From Panopea generosa (lineage: Eukaryota; Mollusca; Bivalvia; Adapedonta; Hiatellidae): a stretch of DNA of 64,000 nt. The notes under the pieces are model-generated. The model was not told where the DNA came from, did no database searches, and worked only from the letters and a program-made list of their open reading frames with translations. The stretch spans positions 42,805,124-42,869,123 of the forward strand of contig CM055900.1 of the NCBI GenBank assembly GCA_029582155.1. Reading direction: 5' to 3'. Position 1 is the first letter of the stretch, and every line of letters begins with the position of its first letter. Below, one piece after another: positions 22,962-34,798 of this stretch. A program made the position numbers and the translations under genes.

Positions 22962-25310
22962 CTGATTAATAATGTATACTACAAGATCAATACATACTGA
23001 TGTTCATTATCTAAGGTTGCTATAACTGATTATTCAAATTTTATTGAGTGCCATTTCCTATTATGCGTTTCTAGTTTCGATCTAGCTTGGGCTAAGATTT
23101 GTTATATGTTTTTATATTCTCTTAAATATCTAAGATAGTTGTCAAAGCTTGGTGTTTCGCTTTGCATTTTACATTTAATAATGAAATATTTTGCTAAAAA
23201 AATAGCAAACTTATTATTGTTTTTTGTTTTGTGTTAATTTCTTAAAATAACTCAATATCATAACACATGTTCACTTGAATGCGAGAAAATCACAGAATTA
23301 AGATACGCTAATGTATCTGGTTCACAGTGAACTCTCCATTTGTGACAATTTCTGCATTCATGTTCTTATTTAGTCATCAAGATATTAGACAAAATGTAGT
23401 TTGCATATTTTAGTAAGATCAATGAATTATTTTCAATTTGAAGTCAAAAGAGCCATATTTGATGGAAAAGCTGGATATACTATTTCGATTTTGGTGCCGT
23501 GACATTATGACAGTAACATATCCACAATATTTTAACGATTTTGGATCCCTTTTGGTCTACTTTTCCTTGGACAAGTTCCTGGCCATCACTTGACTGTTAA
23601 TTACTCCAAACTCTAGAATTTGACCGAGATCATGTGGTCAGGTTGGTCATAAGCCGTACCAGAACTTTAAATCGGAATAAGAAGGACAGAAAACAGTTCA
23701 TGTTGTAAGAACTGTGGTAAATCAACATTTCTTCTAAATTCACTATGCTTTGCTTTAATAAAATCACATGATATTCTTGACCAAACACTACCATTACACA
23801 TTGCTTTGTTGATAGAGCTTTTTTTTTTACATATACTATAAAACTACCTTTTAAACTTAAAGTTGTGTTTCCTATGTCATTCTCATATTTGCTGAATACA
23901 CTGATCACCACCGTGTATAATACGCGCTGTTGTAGATCACCTGTATAGATTTCAAATATTGGCCACAGGTATCTTTTCTTTGTCTCTCTCAGAACATATC
24001 AATGTATTGAAACCAGACAATAAATGAGGGCATTCGATTTATGTTTTTTTTAAATGATAACAGTCGATCTATTAAACATGCACTAGTAGTTGCTGTAATA
24101 ATTCTAACAATTCCTAAACTTTGGCTCAGACTTAACAAAAATAAGAATCGGAAAACTAATCACTGCTTTTCTAAGAGTTAATATTTCAGAAACATAGGCG
24201 TTGTACCATTGTATTTATTTCCTTAGTCTTGAAGTATAACTGTTGCAGTTTTTAACTTAAAAAATTGTATAAACATCTATAGATTACCGTCCATATAGTT
24301 TCATTTATATGTACTGCTGCGCTGAGAAAGGACAGGAATCCTAATATACATTTGTCTGGAAATGTTCTAAATATAATGAAAATAGCAATGCCTAATGATG
24401 GCATTGCTTTTCAAATGTAGGTTTTTGTCTAGATTAAGAAATATCTATATATCTATAGTTGCTGAAGATTTTATGATTTTAATGTTTACTGGCGCAATGG
24501 ATGTTCAGTGCTGAAAGTTTTTTTCTATATTAAAAAATGGTCCAGATTTATATTTCATTTGATTGCATTCTGCATCATGTAATTTAGTGCTTTATTAGCT
24601 GGAGTGGTAACAGTGACATATATACAATACAGGAGTCTGCAGAGAGGTAACACGTTCTACTAGTGACTTTTGCCGTTTAGCCGGATGGATATTTATGCCT
24701 AATTTAATATGTTTTGGTGCTATTTTACTAACCTTTGATGTGGCAAATACAACGTCTCGTATGATTTTGAACCTTGAATTATATCATTACAAATTGACAA
24801 ATATAGACTTTCTGGTACTACTATAGATGAATTTTCAAAACCAATAATTTTATAGCTATCAAGTTCGGGTGTGACTTTAATATAATTCGTTTATTCAGTG
24901 CTGTATTATCGGTTGCTAGTAGCTTATTGTGGTTATCATCATTTCAATGATTGATCTGACACACCAATCTTCAATTTGATTTAATATTTTATTTGTTAGG
25001 CTTTTAGAAATGAAACGTTGTGTGATGATGGTGTTGGTTGGTGGAGTGTGGTTTGGGGTAAGTCTTATTTGGGAACCTGATTTCGCTATTTAATGTATGC
25101 TTATGATGATTTATATTGATTAACAACCATATTTTAAAATCTCAATAAATCAGACTCAATGGTAAATATGAGAGTTCCCATTAGATTTTCCAAACAAGTA
25201 ATGTTTTAAACCACATATCGTTTTGCTACCAAATTGATTTTACAAAGATTTAAGGACCAGGATATCCACTGTCCTGGGCAGTTAGTGGTGAAGTTTAACT
25301 GTTATTGTAT
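22622..25310 (+). repeat. Left arm of a 36-kb-spaced, diverged inverted repeat
   Basis: Matches the reverse complement of 61095-62941 in colinear blocks. One example is ctatgggtcgttctaaataa (22720 region) against its complement near 62790-62815. Others are gtcactttt/agtgacttttgccgtttagcc near 24660 and 61690, and attatttgtctggaaatg-type blocks near 24350 and 62010. The left arm has about 790 bp (22770-23555, including a GA microsatellite) that the right arm lacks. Identity looks like 75-80 percent in the best stretches, so it is old. Confidence 0.75.
22919..22959 (+). repeat. (GA)n microsatellite
   Basis: A perfect GA dinucleotide run of about 40 bp, inside the part of the left inverted-repeat arm that is absent from the right arm. 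Confidence 0.95.
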
Positions 25311-26384
25311 AACTTAGTCGTAACTCTACCGGTTGCCGTCCATGAACATGCCGTACCTCATGCAACGATTTCTAGTCACATATATGAGAAATTTCACCAG
25401 TTTAAATGATGAGATGCCAAGCAATCTATGCGACAGTTGCAATGGCAAATCTTGTTGTTTTTTAACTAATGCTAGTAGTCCATTGATTGATTCTTAAGAA
25501 CATTGCTTCTCTTTACACGTTGAAAATACAAGATCAAATGTATTCTAAACGAAGAGACGATGTTTTTGTCTAGACAAAAATGTTTGCTGTAAGCAAACGA
25601 TTGCTATATTGAGGACTACTTTAAGCAGTGTTATAATGTGTCTATTCAACTGAATGTTGTTCTTACCACAGCTATGGTGGATATTATCTCAGCGATATGA
25701 TGGTTCTATTCGATATAGGGCTTTCCGTTCACGGTTACAATTAATCTATTCCAGTCATGACTGTCTTCTTTTTGTGTCTGTCACTACTCAAATGGGTTTA
25801 TTTCTGGTTGGGTTTGTCATGACATGGCTTCGATTTGTTTACATAAGTCAAAGCTGTTCTTAGTTACGATAAACTTATTCAAGAATGGATCACAGCATCT
25901 GTTGTTTGTTAAATATATGTTTATTTAAGTAACGGCTCTTCTCCGCATGACTGTGTACAGTATAAACTTATTTTATTTACAACTGTTTTAGCATGACTAC
26001 TGTAAGCCCCTTTTTGAATCGGTGCTATTCAAAGACGACTACGATGGGCCTAATAAAGTAAGTGCTATTCTCAGCATGTGTACAGTGTGGATTTATTTTA
26101 GATACTTTGTTGTTTTTAATGGGTTTATTTGAATGAGCTTGTTTGGGATGTAGGTAAAAGATGTTCGCATCACAGCTACGATGGGTATATTCGGATATGG
26201 GCACGGTCTATCACGGACAACCTTAGGAGCGACAAACTATGGATCTATTCGTGTACTATTTCCCAGCACAACTACAACAATTTTTATCGACGGTCGTTTT
26301 TCAACATGGATACGATGGGTTTATCAATGCGATTTTCTCAATTGCGTATATTGGGCCTATTTAAGAAATAAATCTAAACACGAA
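25311..26384 (+). other. Degenerate repeat-like zone before the 39-bp satellite
   Basis: Scattered phrases such as acagctatggtggatattat (25670), cacagctacgatgggtatat (26175) and caacatggatacgatgggtt (26300) resemble the start of satellite units further right. This zone may be old, decayed satellite. Isolated splice-like signals occur (AG/25992 and 26057/GTAAGT), but I cannot build a convincing gene. Confidence 0.45.
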
Positions 26385-29300
26385 TATAATAAATCTGTTC
26401 GAGAGGGCATTTTACTCAATATTGAAAGTATGTAACTATTCGAAAGAACTATTCTCAATATCGACACTAGGGACTAGGATATTTAATGTGTTTTTTTCAA
26501 CACGGATATGACAGATGCACTCGCGAGGGCTTTTCTCAACACGAATACCACAGGTTTATTCGAAAGGGACTTTCTCAACATGTACATAATAAAGAATTCG
26601 AGAAAGGTTTTCGCAACATGGATATGATATACCTCTTCGGCAGGACTTTCACACATACAGTTGGACTATTCGACTTTTCGCAAGCAAACTTGATAGGTCT
26701 ATTATAGAGGGCATTTCACAATACAAACTTGTAAGATCTATTATAGAAGGCTTTTCGCAAAACAAACTTAATAGGACTATTAGAGAGAGAGAGAGAGAGA
26801 GAGAGAGCTTTTCGCAAATCAAACTTGATCAGTCTAATAGAAAGGATATTTCACAACACAAACTTTATAGGTCTATTAAGAGGGATTTTCACAACACAAT
26901 CTTAATAGGGATTTTAGAAAGGGCTTTTCACAATACAAAATTGATTTGTACATTTGAAATGGCCTTTCGCAACACAAAATTGAAGGGTTTATAAGAGAGG
27001 GATTTTCGCAACGCAAACTTAATAAGTCTTTTATGGAGGGTTTTGCACAACACAAACTTGATAGGTCTGTTAGAGAGGTATTTTCACAACACAAACTTGA
27101 TTGGTCTAGTAGAATGCGCTTTCCACAACACAAACTTCTTAGGTCTATTAGAGAGGACTTTTCGCAACACAAATTTGATAGGAGTATGGGAGAGGGATTT
27201 TCTCAAAACAATCTTGTCAGTTCTATTAGAGAGGGATTTTCATAACACAAACATGATAGATCTTTTAGTGAGGGCTTTGTACAACACTATGAGAGATGGC
27301 CTTTCTCAACACAAAGTTGATAGGTCTATTGGAGAGGACTTTTCGCAACACAAAGTTGATTGGTCTTTTAAACAATTTGATTGATTTAGACAATTTGATT
27401 GGTCTTTTAAAGAGAGATTTTCACAACTCAACTTGATAGGTATATAAAAAGGGATTTTTGAAGCTCAAGCTTGATTGGTCTTTTAGAGAAGTCTTTTCAT
27501 TACACAACTTGATAGGTCTATATGTGACGGCTTTTCGCAACACAACTTGATTGGTCTATAAGCGAGGGCTTTTCGCAACACAAACTTGATATGTCTATAA
27601 GAGACGACTTTTCAAAACACAATCTTGATTGGTCTAGTAGAATGCGCTTTCCACAACAAAAACTTCTTAGGTCTATTAGAGAGGACTTTTTGCAACACAA
27701 ATTTGATAAGTCTATGGGAGAGGAATTTTCACAAAACAATCGGCTTTCCAAAACACAATCTTTATTGGTCTAGTAGAATGCGCTTTCCACAACAAAAACT
27801 TCTTAGGTCTATTAGAGAGGGATTTTCATAACACAAACATAACAGACCTTTTAGTGAGGGCTTTGTACAATACTATGAGAGATGGCCTTTCTCAACACAA
27901 AGTTGATAGGTCTATTGGGGAGGACTTTTCGCAACACAAACTTGATTGGTCTTTTAGAGAGAGATTTTCACAACTCAACTTGATAGGTATATAGAGAAGG
28001 CTCAAGCTTGATGGGTCTTTTAGAGAGAGATTTTCACAACTCAACTTGATAGGTCTATAGAGAAAGCTCAAGCTTGATGGGTCTTTTAGAGAAGTATTTT
28101 CATTACACAACTTGATAGGTCTATATGTGACGGCTTTTCGCAACACAACTTGATTGGTCTATTAGCGAGGGTTTTTCGCAACACAAACTTGATATGTCTA
28201 TTAGAGACGGCTTTTCAAAACGCAAACTTGATAGGTCTTTTAGACTGGGCTTTTCGCAACACAAACTTAATAGGACATTAGAGAGAGCTTTTTGCAACTC
28301 AAACTTGATTAGTCTATTAGAGAGGACTTTTCACAACACAAATTGATTGGTCTGTTAGAGAGGGATTATCACAACGAAATCTTGATAGTTCTTTTAGAGA
28401 TGGCTTTTCACAACGCAAACTTGATTGGTCTATTAGAGAGCGTTTTTCGTAACACAAACTTGATAGGTCTGTTAGAGAGTGCTTTTCACAACACAATCTT
28501 GATAGGTCTATTGGAGAGGACATTTCACAACACAAACTTGATAGGTATATTAGAGAGGGATTTCCCAACAAAAACTTGATAGTTCTATTAAGATGGATTT
28601 TAAAGAAATCATTTTACAATACAAAATTGATACGTCTTTAAGAGAAGGCCTTCTGCAACACAAAGTTGATAGGTCTATTAGAGAAGGCTTTTTGCAACAC
28701 AAACTTGATTGGTCTTTTAGACAGAGATTTTCACAACTCAACTTGATAGGTATATAGAGAGGGCTTTTTGCAGCTCAAGCTTGATAGGTCTTTTAGAGAA
28801 GTATTTTCATTACAAAACTTGATAGGTCTATTAGTGAGGGCTTTTCGCAACACAAACTTGATATGTCTATTAGAGATGGCTTTTCAAAACACAAACTTGA
28901 TAGGTCCTTTAGACTGGCTTTTCATTACACAACTTGATAGGTCTATATGTGAGGGCTTTTCGCTACGCAACTTGATAGGTCTATTAGTGAGGGCTTTTCG
29001 CAACACAACTTGATATGTCTATTAGAGATGGCTTTTCATAACACAAACTTGATAGGTCTTTTAGAGAAGTCTTTTCATTACACAACTTGATAGGTCTATA
29101 TGTGAGGGCTTTTCGCAACACAACTTGATATGTCTATTAGAGAGGGCTTTTCACAACATAACTTGATATGACTATTAGAGAGAGCTTTTTGCAACTCAAA
29201 CTTGATAAGTCTATTAGAGAGGGCTTTTCACAACACAAAATTGATAGGATGTTTAAGAGAGGGCTTTTCACAACACAAAGTTGATAGGTGTTTTAGAGAG

Positions 29301-29830
29301 GACTTTTCGCTACACAAACTTGATTGGTCTTTTAGAGAGAAATTTGCACAACTCAGCTTGATAAGTATATAGAGAGGGCTTTTCATTACACATCTTGATA
29401 GGTCTATTAGTGGTGGCTTTTTGCAACACAAACTTGATATGTCTATTAAAGACGGCTTATCAAAACACAAACTTGAAAGGTTTTTTAGAGTGGGCTTTTC
29501 ACAACAAAACTTTAATGGTCTATAAGAGAGGGCTTTTCACAACACAAACTTGATTGGTCTGTAAGAGAGGGTTTTTCGCAACGCAAACTTGATTGTCTAT
29601 TAGAGAGGGTTTTTCGTAGCACCAACTTGATATGTCTGTTAGAGACGGTTTTTCAAAACACCAACTTAAAAGGTCTATTTGAGAGGGCTTTTTGAAACAC
29701 AAACATGATATGTCTATTAGAGAGGGCTTTTTAAAAACACAAACTTGATATGTCTATAAGAGAGGGCGTTACAGAACACAAACTTGATTGGTATATTAGA
29801 GAAGTGTTTTCGCAACAACGATATAATATA
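26385..29830 (+). repeat. 39-bp tandem satellite, roughly 85 units
   Basis: A typical unit contains ctattagagagggcttttcg then caacacaaacttgataggt. Length is 39 bp (13 codons), with many 37-41 bp variants. Units are most diverged at both ends. Internal blocks are duplicated: 27097-27160 against 27628-27690, and 27790-27960 against 27225-27350. A short (GA)n run lies at 26782-26807. The many open frames on both strands are repeat artefacts. Confidence 0.92.
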
Positions 29831-30527
29831 TCGTTTAGAGACGTATTTTTCTATACACTGATAGGGTGTTCCTATTGGTTTTCTTAACAAAGACTAAATG
29901 AATCTGTACAGTGAGATTTTTCTCAACACGTAAATGAGTGATCTATTCGATAGGGCTTATTTCAAAATTATATGATTTGGCTATTTGAAAAGGCTTTTAT
30001 CGACACTTTTACAATGGGTCTAATCAAGAAGGTTTTCTTAACATGGTAGAATGAAACTGTTTATTTCGAGAGGGTATTTTTTCCAAGAAAAAGCTGTTTA
30101 TACACAGGGAACAATATATCTTTCCTGCCAGGATTGGTTCTCGCAGATATATTTCAATTTTGATTATTATATATCGTCTACAATAATAACGAATGGTTGA
30201 TCTGAACTATGCTAAGGTTGTGATGTTTCTATAATAATTCTATTTTCAGCATGGCTACGGTGGCAATATTTGACTCAATGTCTGATTTTGGCTTAGTCGT
30301 GCTTGCTACTGCTAATAAGGGTTTTTTCTCATTATGGCTCATAGTGTAAAGTTTTTAACAGCTATTTGCAATTAGATTGATGATAAGGTCCAGTTACTGT
30401 GTTATGTTCTTTAAAATAGATTGTTTCGGAGTTAAATAATATAAATATGTATTTTGAATCAACATTTCAGACGTCACTTAGAATTAAAAACTAATGAACT
30501 AAAAAGATACAAAAACAAATTACTTGC
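29831..30527. other. Right end of intron 9
   Basis: Degenerate satellite remnants fade out by about 30110. The rest, up to the exon 9 donor, shows nothing recognisable apart from one more HGYGG-like phrase at 30249-30270. Confidence 0.5.
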
Positions 30528-30687
30528 CTATTCTTCTGTATGTTCATAATCTCCTTTTCACGTCCTATAACAAGCCACGTTACTTTATCAGCATTCACTT
30601 CCGCAAAAGTAAAGGGACCATCGAAAGGAAAATTTACTTCACCTCTCTTGACGGCCAACAGGGACATAGGACCCGAGCAATAAATGC
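30528..30687 (-). CDS. Tg: Transglutaminase exon 9 (catalytic core)
   Basis: The exon encodes IYCSGPMSLLAVKRGEVNF, PFDGPFTFAEVNADKVTW and LVIGREKEIMNIQKN. The CxGPxxxxAxKxGxVxxPFDxPFxFAEVNAD string is diagnostic for the transglutaminase core just after the catalytic Asp. The acceptor is ATTTCAG/GC (30689-30688). To join exon 10 in frame the donor must be AG/GCAAGTAA at 30527, a GC donor matching the known AG/GCAAGT consensus. The nearby GT at 30523 would shift the frame. Confidence 0.9.
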
Positions 30688-32060
30688 CTGAAATAATGCG
30701 AGTAATGATGTGGCATATTGTATTCTAGTTAAATATCAAACCTTAATAATGAGAAAACGACTTTATTATTAATTGCAAATAAAGTGCGATATAAATTTTG
30801 TGTTATATTAGCAACTGGTAAGACGACACTGACGGATGTTTGGTAACGGTTACAGAAGTGTGGCTACTCGTATATTAAACAGATTTTTCAGATATCACCG
30901 TGTTTAGCGTGTAAGTTATGTAAGGTTATTTACTCGCATAATTGTCGATCACAACACGCAAAAATATAAAACTCGTTGTAGGCGGTAAACCCCTTTCAGA
31001 ACAATAACTATCGGCAGCGTACAGACGTTGGATGTTGTTTGATGGCAGTTCCCCAGACAACATTTTGATAAGAGGTAATTTTACTCCCAAACATTGAAGA
31101 GATTTTAAAAGGCGAAGGTAATGAAGCATACAGTCGTAAGATACATTAAGATTTTACTTATTGCAAAATTCAGAATTTTCATTTCAGTTAAAAAAAATTA
31201 CTTGCTTACATTATATTATTTAGATTAAGTAATCTATACTTTTATTTACTGTCTAAGACACATATGTCTCCAAGATATGAAATCATGTATTCTAATCAAG
31301 GATTTTAATATTTAGTTCAGAAAATTTGTATTGGAGGAGTAACTTTTAATAGTAAGGGGTAAATTTACTTCCATTTAATGAAAAATAAAGAGGTATTTAG
31401 TTAAACCATGAGGGTAAAATACCCCAAAAATCACCTTATCTGGGCCACTGTAATGGTGTTTGTAAACCTTCCAGTCACATAACGACGGTGTCTGCTTGAG
31501 ACAGTATTCTAAGCTCTGCTAAACTTAAATATCGTGGCGTATACACAAAGAATGTTGATTGGTAGAGTTAGTAACATGTAAACACTTATTGACTAGTTCG
31601 GGGGTGTTTTTGCAAAATAAATGTCCCACCTGAATTTAATACAAGTTCCTGCAGATACGTTCTTGTTTGGTATTAAATCAAAACACTTCATTGACGATAT
31701 ACATGAATCGATTAAAATGATAGCAGATCTGAGTTAAAAATATATTAAAAATTCAAAACATTGTGTTTGTAATGGCATTATTTGTAGTTTAAGAAATACT
31801 AAATGTGCAATCCGAACTTCAGACTTTCATCCTGCCGTGGGACCAGAAAAGGAAAAACGTGCTATCAACCTGCACGGTACACTTCACCTATCTCAATACG
31901 ATATTTGTTTACCAAATGATTGCGCTAACGGTCTTATTCTTGGGATATAAATTCTTGACTATAGCATTTCTATGAAGATTTATATGAGGTGCAATTGTCG
32001 TAAATGTAACTTGCACGTTGGATAAGGCGAATAAAGACACACACACAAACACAAACATAC
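30688..32060. other. Intron 8
   Basis: AT-rich. A SINE fragment at about 31470-31516 (gacggtgtctgcttgagaca) matches part of the full SINE at 41427-41710. Nothing else recognised. Confidence 0.6.
31470..31516 (-). mobile_element. SINE fragment (family of 41427-41710)
   Basis: About 45 bp (agtcacataacgacggtgtc, then tgcttgagacagtattctaa) match 41467-41510 with few changes. No head is left. Confidence 0.65.
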
Positions 32061-32164
32061 CTTCGCTTGTCTCTTGTGGCGTCGCGTCAATTGCTTGCCA
32101 ACCGCCGTAACCTACAGGGAGATCAGGCCGTGCCATCCACACGTCGTTCCACACGTGGAAATTC
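32061..32164 (-). CDS. Tg: Transglutaminase exon 8 (catalytic His and Asp)
   Basis: The exon encodes [20 protein letters not shown] and [15 protein letters not shown]. The catalytic His is in FHVWNDVWM and the catalytic Asp in WQ(A)xDATPQE, as in all active transglutaminases (His335/Asp358 in human TGM2). The acceptor is TATAAAG/G (32166-32165) and the donor AGCGAAG/GTATGT (32060). It enters with one base completing the Trp of DSVW and leaves in phase 1, giving Gly with exon 9. An apparent reading frame past the donor (MFVFVCV) is intron. Confidence 0.95.
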
Positions 32165-34659
32165 CTTTATAATGAGTGGCATATGTAAATGTTAAATCAA
32201 AGACAATAACAATACATGTATAATCATAATATAATCCGTATTCAATAAGCAATCTTAAGGTACATTTCCATTTACATTTAATGAACATATAAAATATACA
32301 TTTTTATTTAAAATTAGTATCTATTTACAGTAGTATTAACAGCTGATTGTTTTTGTTGTTTTATTTGAATGAGGTTTAAAGTCATTTTCAACATGTTTCA
32401 TGTTATATTATTGCGAGCCGGCTGCCTCTCAGGTGGTTGAAGATCTACGTAATGGCTTAAACAATTAGATCACTAGCTAAAGTATAAACTAAGGCAGACT
32501 CCGCTTTAAATATCTCAATTAAATAAATCTCTTCAATTCAATGAAAAACAAAAGTAGGATATCAAAGGTGCAGACAAAATTTTGCTCAATTGTCTGTACT
32601 TTAATGGTCAATCATGTAATCATTGATAATCTACAAGTGAACTTAACATGAGTAAGAATACTACAAAATGCCAATTTTACTCACTTAAAATCAGTTTCCC
32701 AAAGTGATTATAGGTCTGCTTTATTGCTCTATATATATTACAATATACTGAGATTGAATTTATAAAATGTATAAAATGAAAACTTTTAGAAATTAAAAGT
32801 TATTTATTATTATCTAAGACTTACTAAAAAGAGACACGGAACTTCATATGTATTTATAAAGAAAATGTGCGGAGTCCAAAATTCAGTTTACACTGACTAT
32901 TTATACAGAAACTGATCCCGCAGATAAAAGTGCTGGAATCAAACAACATACTTGTAAGGACTCCCGAAAAATGACGCCGTGAATGTCGTCCCAAATAAAA
33001 TCTGTGGGAAATCCCACATAAAAAAACTGTAAGAACGTCTTCAATCAAATGCCGAAAAAACTCGCAATAAATTCTACTATTCATAAATGCACAGTACCAT
33101 CATCTTTAAAGCAGTGATTAAACATTTTAAATGTATTAAAGAATTACAATAAACTTTATAAATTAAAAAAAAAAAAAGAATATTTAACTACAATTTCATA
33201 CCTTTGTACTTATCATAAAGTATTTATTTTAGCGATAAAACTCCAATAGAAATGAATACTTGAGATGCTATGTATCTAGCTACCCAGTAACATGCTCCCG
33301 TAATATTTTACTACAACAACAACAACATGGCTGCCTCAACAATGACAGGTGCTCTTTTGAAAGTGATAAATCGATTTAAACAAAATACTTTTAGTTATCA
33401 CTATGACATTCATGTAAGATGATAACTGACTCGATAAGGTAAATAAACTATACTTGAAATGACGATAGTAAAGATTTAACCTATTTAAGTAGCATTAGCT
33501 GGTAGAAATGGTTATAGTTCTGCACCACTTGCTTATACAAAATGTAAACAACAGCACATTTTACCGGGCATAACAATATATGGCATACAAGCATCCAGTT
33601 TTATATGTGGAGGAAGACCTTAGAATGAATCTGAGTATAACCACCGTCCTTCCGCAAGTAACTGGAAAACTTTTTCATAAAAAGTTTTTGGAACGAGCGG
33701 GACATGACCCATTCCTAATCACACTTTACAAATATGAAACAAATGCGTAGTACAGCTGAATGAGTGTTGATAGCTCACGTAATAAGTTAGATTTCATGCT
33801 TAACCTGATATCCTCTTTAATCATACACTTAATGCTGGTTTTACCCGGGAATAAAATATTGGACGAATCATATAATATATGTGCTGTCTTAGCAATCGAG
33901 CTTGAATTAAATAGTATACACTCATGAAATAGATGAATGCTTAACAGCTATAAATGTTACAATGTAATCATAGTGTATGGGTGTGTATAAACCCGGTACG
34001 AAGATGTCCGCCAAGTTGAGACAAGACTTAAAGTAAACTTAGACTATAAAACAGGCATAGGTCTCCCCGTCCAGAGAGTAACATAGTAGTTTCTTATTGG
34101 ACAATAGCTTCAGCGGAAATTCAAACATGTCACAGTTTGGTAAACACATAAGGTTACATTAATTGTGAGATAGGCCGGGATGTCCATGCTTTTATATTTA
34201 AGTATAACATACCCGAATCGGGAAATGTTATGTACTGGGATAAACTAATTTGATCTTATGAGTATGGAAAGACGATGTAAAGGGACACCTGCAGATGTTG
34301 CAAGCCATGTTCTTGATAGTACAAAAATGAAATCAACCACTAACACTCACAAAAGTTGGAACTCTTGTAAATGGTTTCACAACAAGTCAATATTTAAATC
34401 ACTGCATACAATTTCATATCAGACTATGCACAATGATTCATGGTGTTATAGAAACTAATTTATTTTAAGTTTAAGCTCATTATCATACGCAAGCTGTAAA
34501 CATAATATTATATTGATTTTAATACAAGATCTTCACTAATATGGAAAATATGTTGGAGAGTTACTTCCCTTCAATACATACAACTGTCCATGCTGCACGA
34601 TCTGCATACAGAATCAGATCTAAACTGAAACATATTTCATTGAAAGCTGTTATACATAC
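32165..34659. other. Intron 7
   Basis: AT-rich. A SINE fragment lies at about 33610-33720 and an A-run at 33167-33177. I see no exon or RNA gene. Confidence 0.55.
33610..33720 (-). mobile_element. SINE fragment related to 38545-38697
   Basis: The phrase gaatctgagtataaccaccg, then tccttccgcaagtaactg and gtttttggaacgagcgggac, parallels the copy at 38545-38635 (gaatctaggtagaatcactg, ccttcctcaagtaactg, gattttggagcgagccacac). Same orientation; the head is lost. Confidence 0.6.
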
Positions 34660-34798
34660 CATACCGAATCATCATTTTTGAAGTTTATTGGATCACCGTC
34701 GGAATCAACGAAATGGTCAATTGTCATACTGCCGTCAGTATCGTGGGCCGATGAAAAGTTGGTAGTGCTCCTTGCTGGGATGCCCAGGGCGCGACAAA
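34660..34798 (-). CDS. Tg: Transglutaminase exon 7 (catalytic core, calcium-site region)
   Basis: The exon encodes CRALGIPARSTTNFSSAHDT, DGSMTIDHFVDSDGDP and NDDSVW (Trp split with exon 8). CRALGIP(A/S)R(S)xTNFxSAHDTDxx(L/M)xIDxF is one of the most conserved transglutaminase strings. The acidic HDTD/DSDGD residues lie in the region that binds calcium in the family. The acceptor is TACTTCAG/TT (34800-34799) and the donor GGTATG/GTATGT (34659). Two bases complete Val from exon 6; it leaves in phase 2. Confidence 0.95.

Larger units (their letters stand above)
12462..30527. other. Intron 9 (18 kb), host of a retrotransposon and a satellite
   Basis: The largest intron. From left to right it holds a C25 homopolymer (12872-12896), a diverged dispersed repeat (13118-13560), the BEL/Pao retrotransposon (13720-22402), one arm of a long inverted repeat (22622-25310), a zone of degenerate repeat ancestors (25650-26400) and a 39-bp satellite (26385-29830). 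On the gene's sense strand (minus) the retrotransposon is antisense. No transglutaminase exon is needed or seen inside, because exons 9 and 10 join directly across conserved motifs. Confidence 0.75.

Noticed and set aside
25010..26057. Small secreted-protein gene on the plus strand (exon MKRCVMMVLVGGVWFG with GTAAGT donor at 25058; exon 25992-26057 with AG and GTAAGT borders)
   Set aside because: The first exon lies in the inverted-repeat arm, and its partner near 61330-61370 does not keep the frame. No stop-terminated, in-frame chain of exons could be built. Worth a transcript check but not supported.
30518..30524. GT donor at 30523 for exon 9
   Set aside because: It would leave phase 0 and put exon 10 out of frame, destroying the conserved VGK..ST motif; the GC donor four bases upstream restores it.
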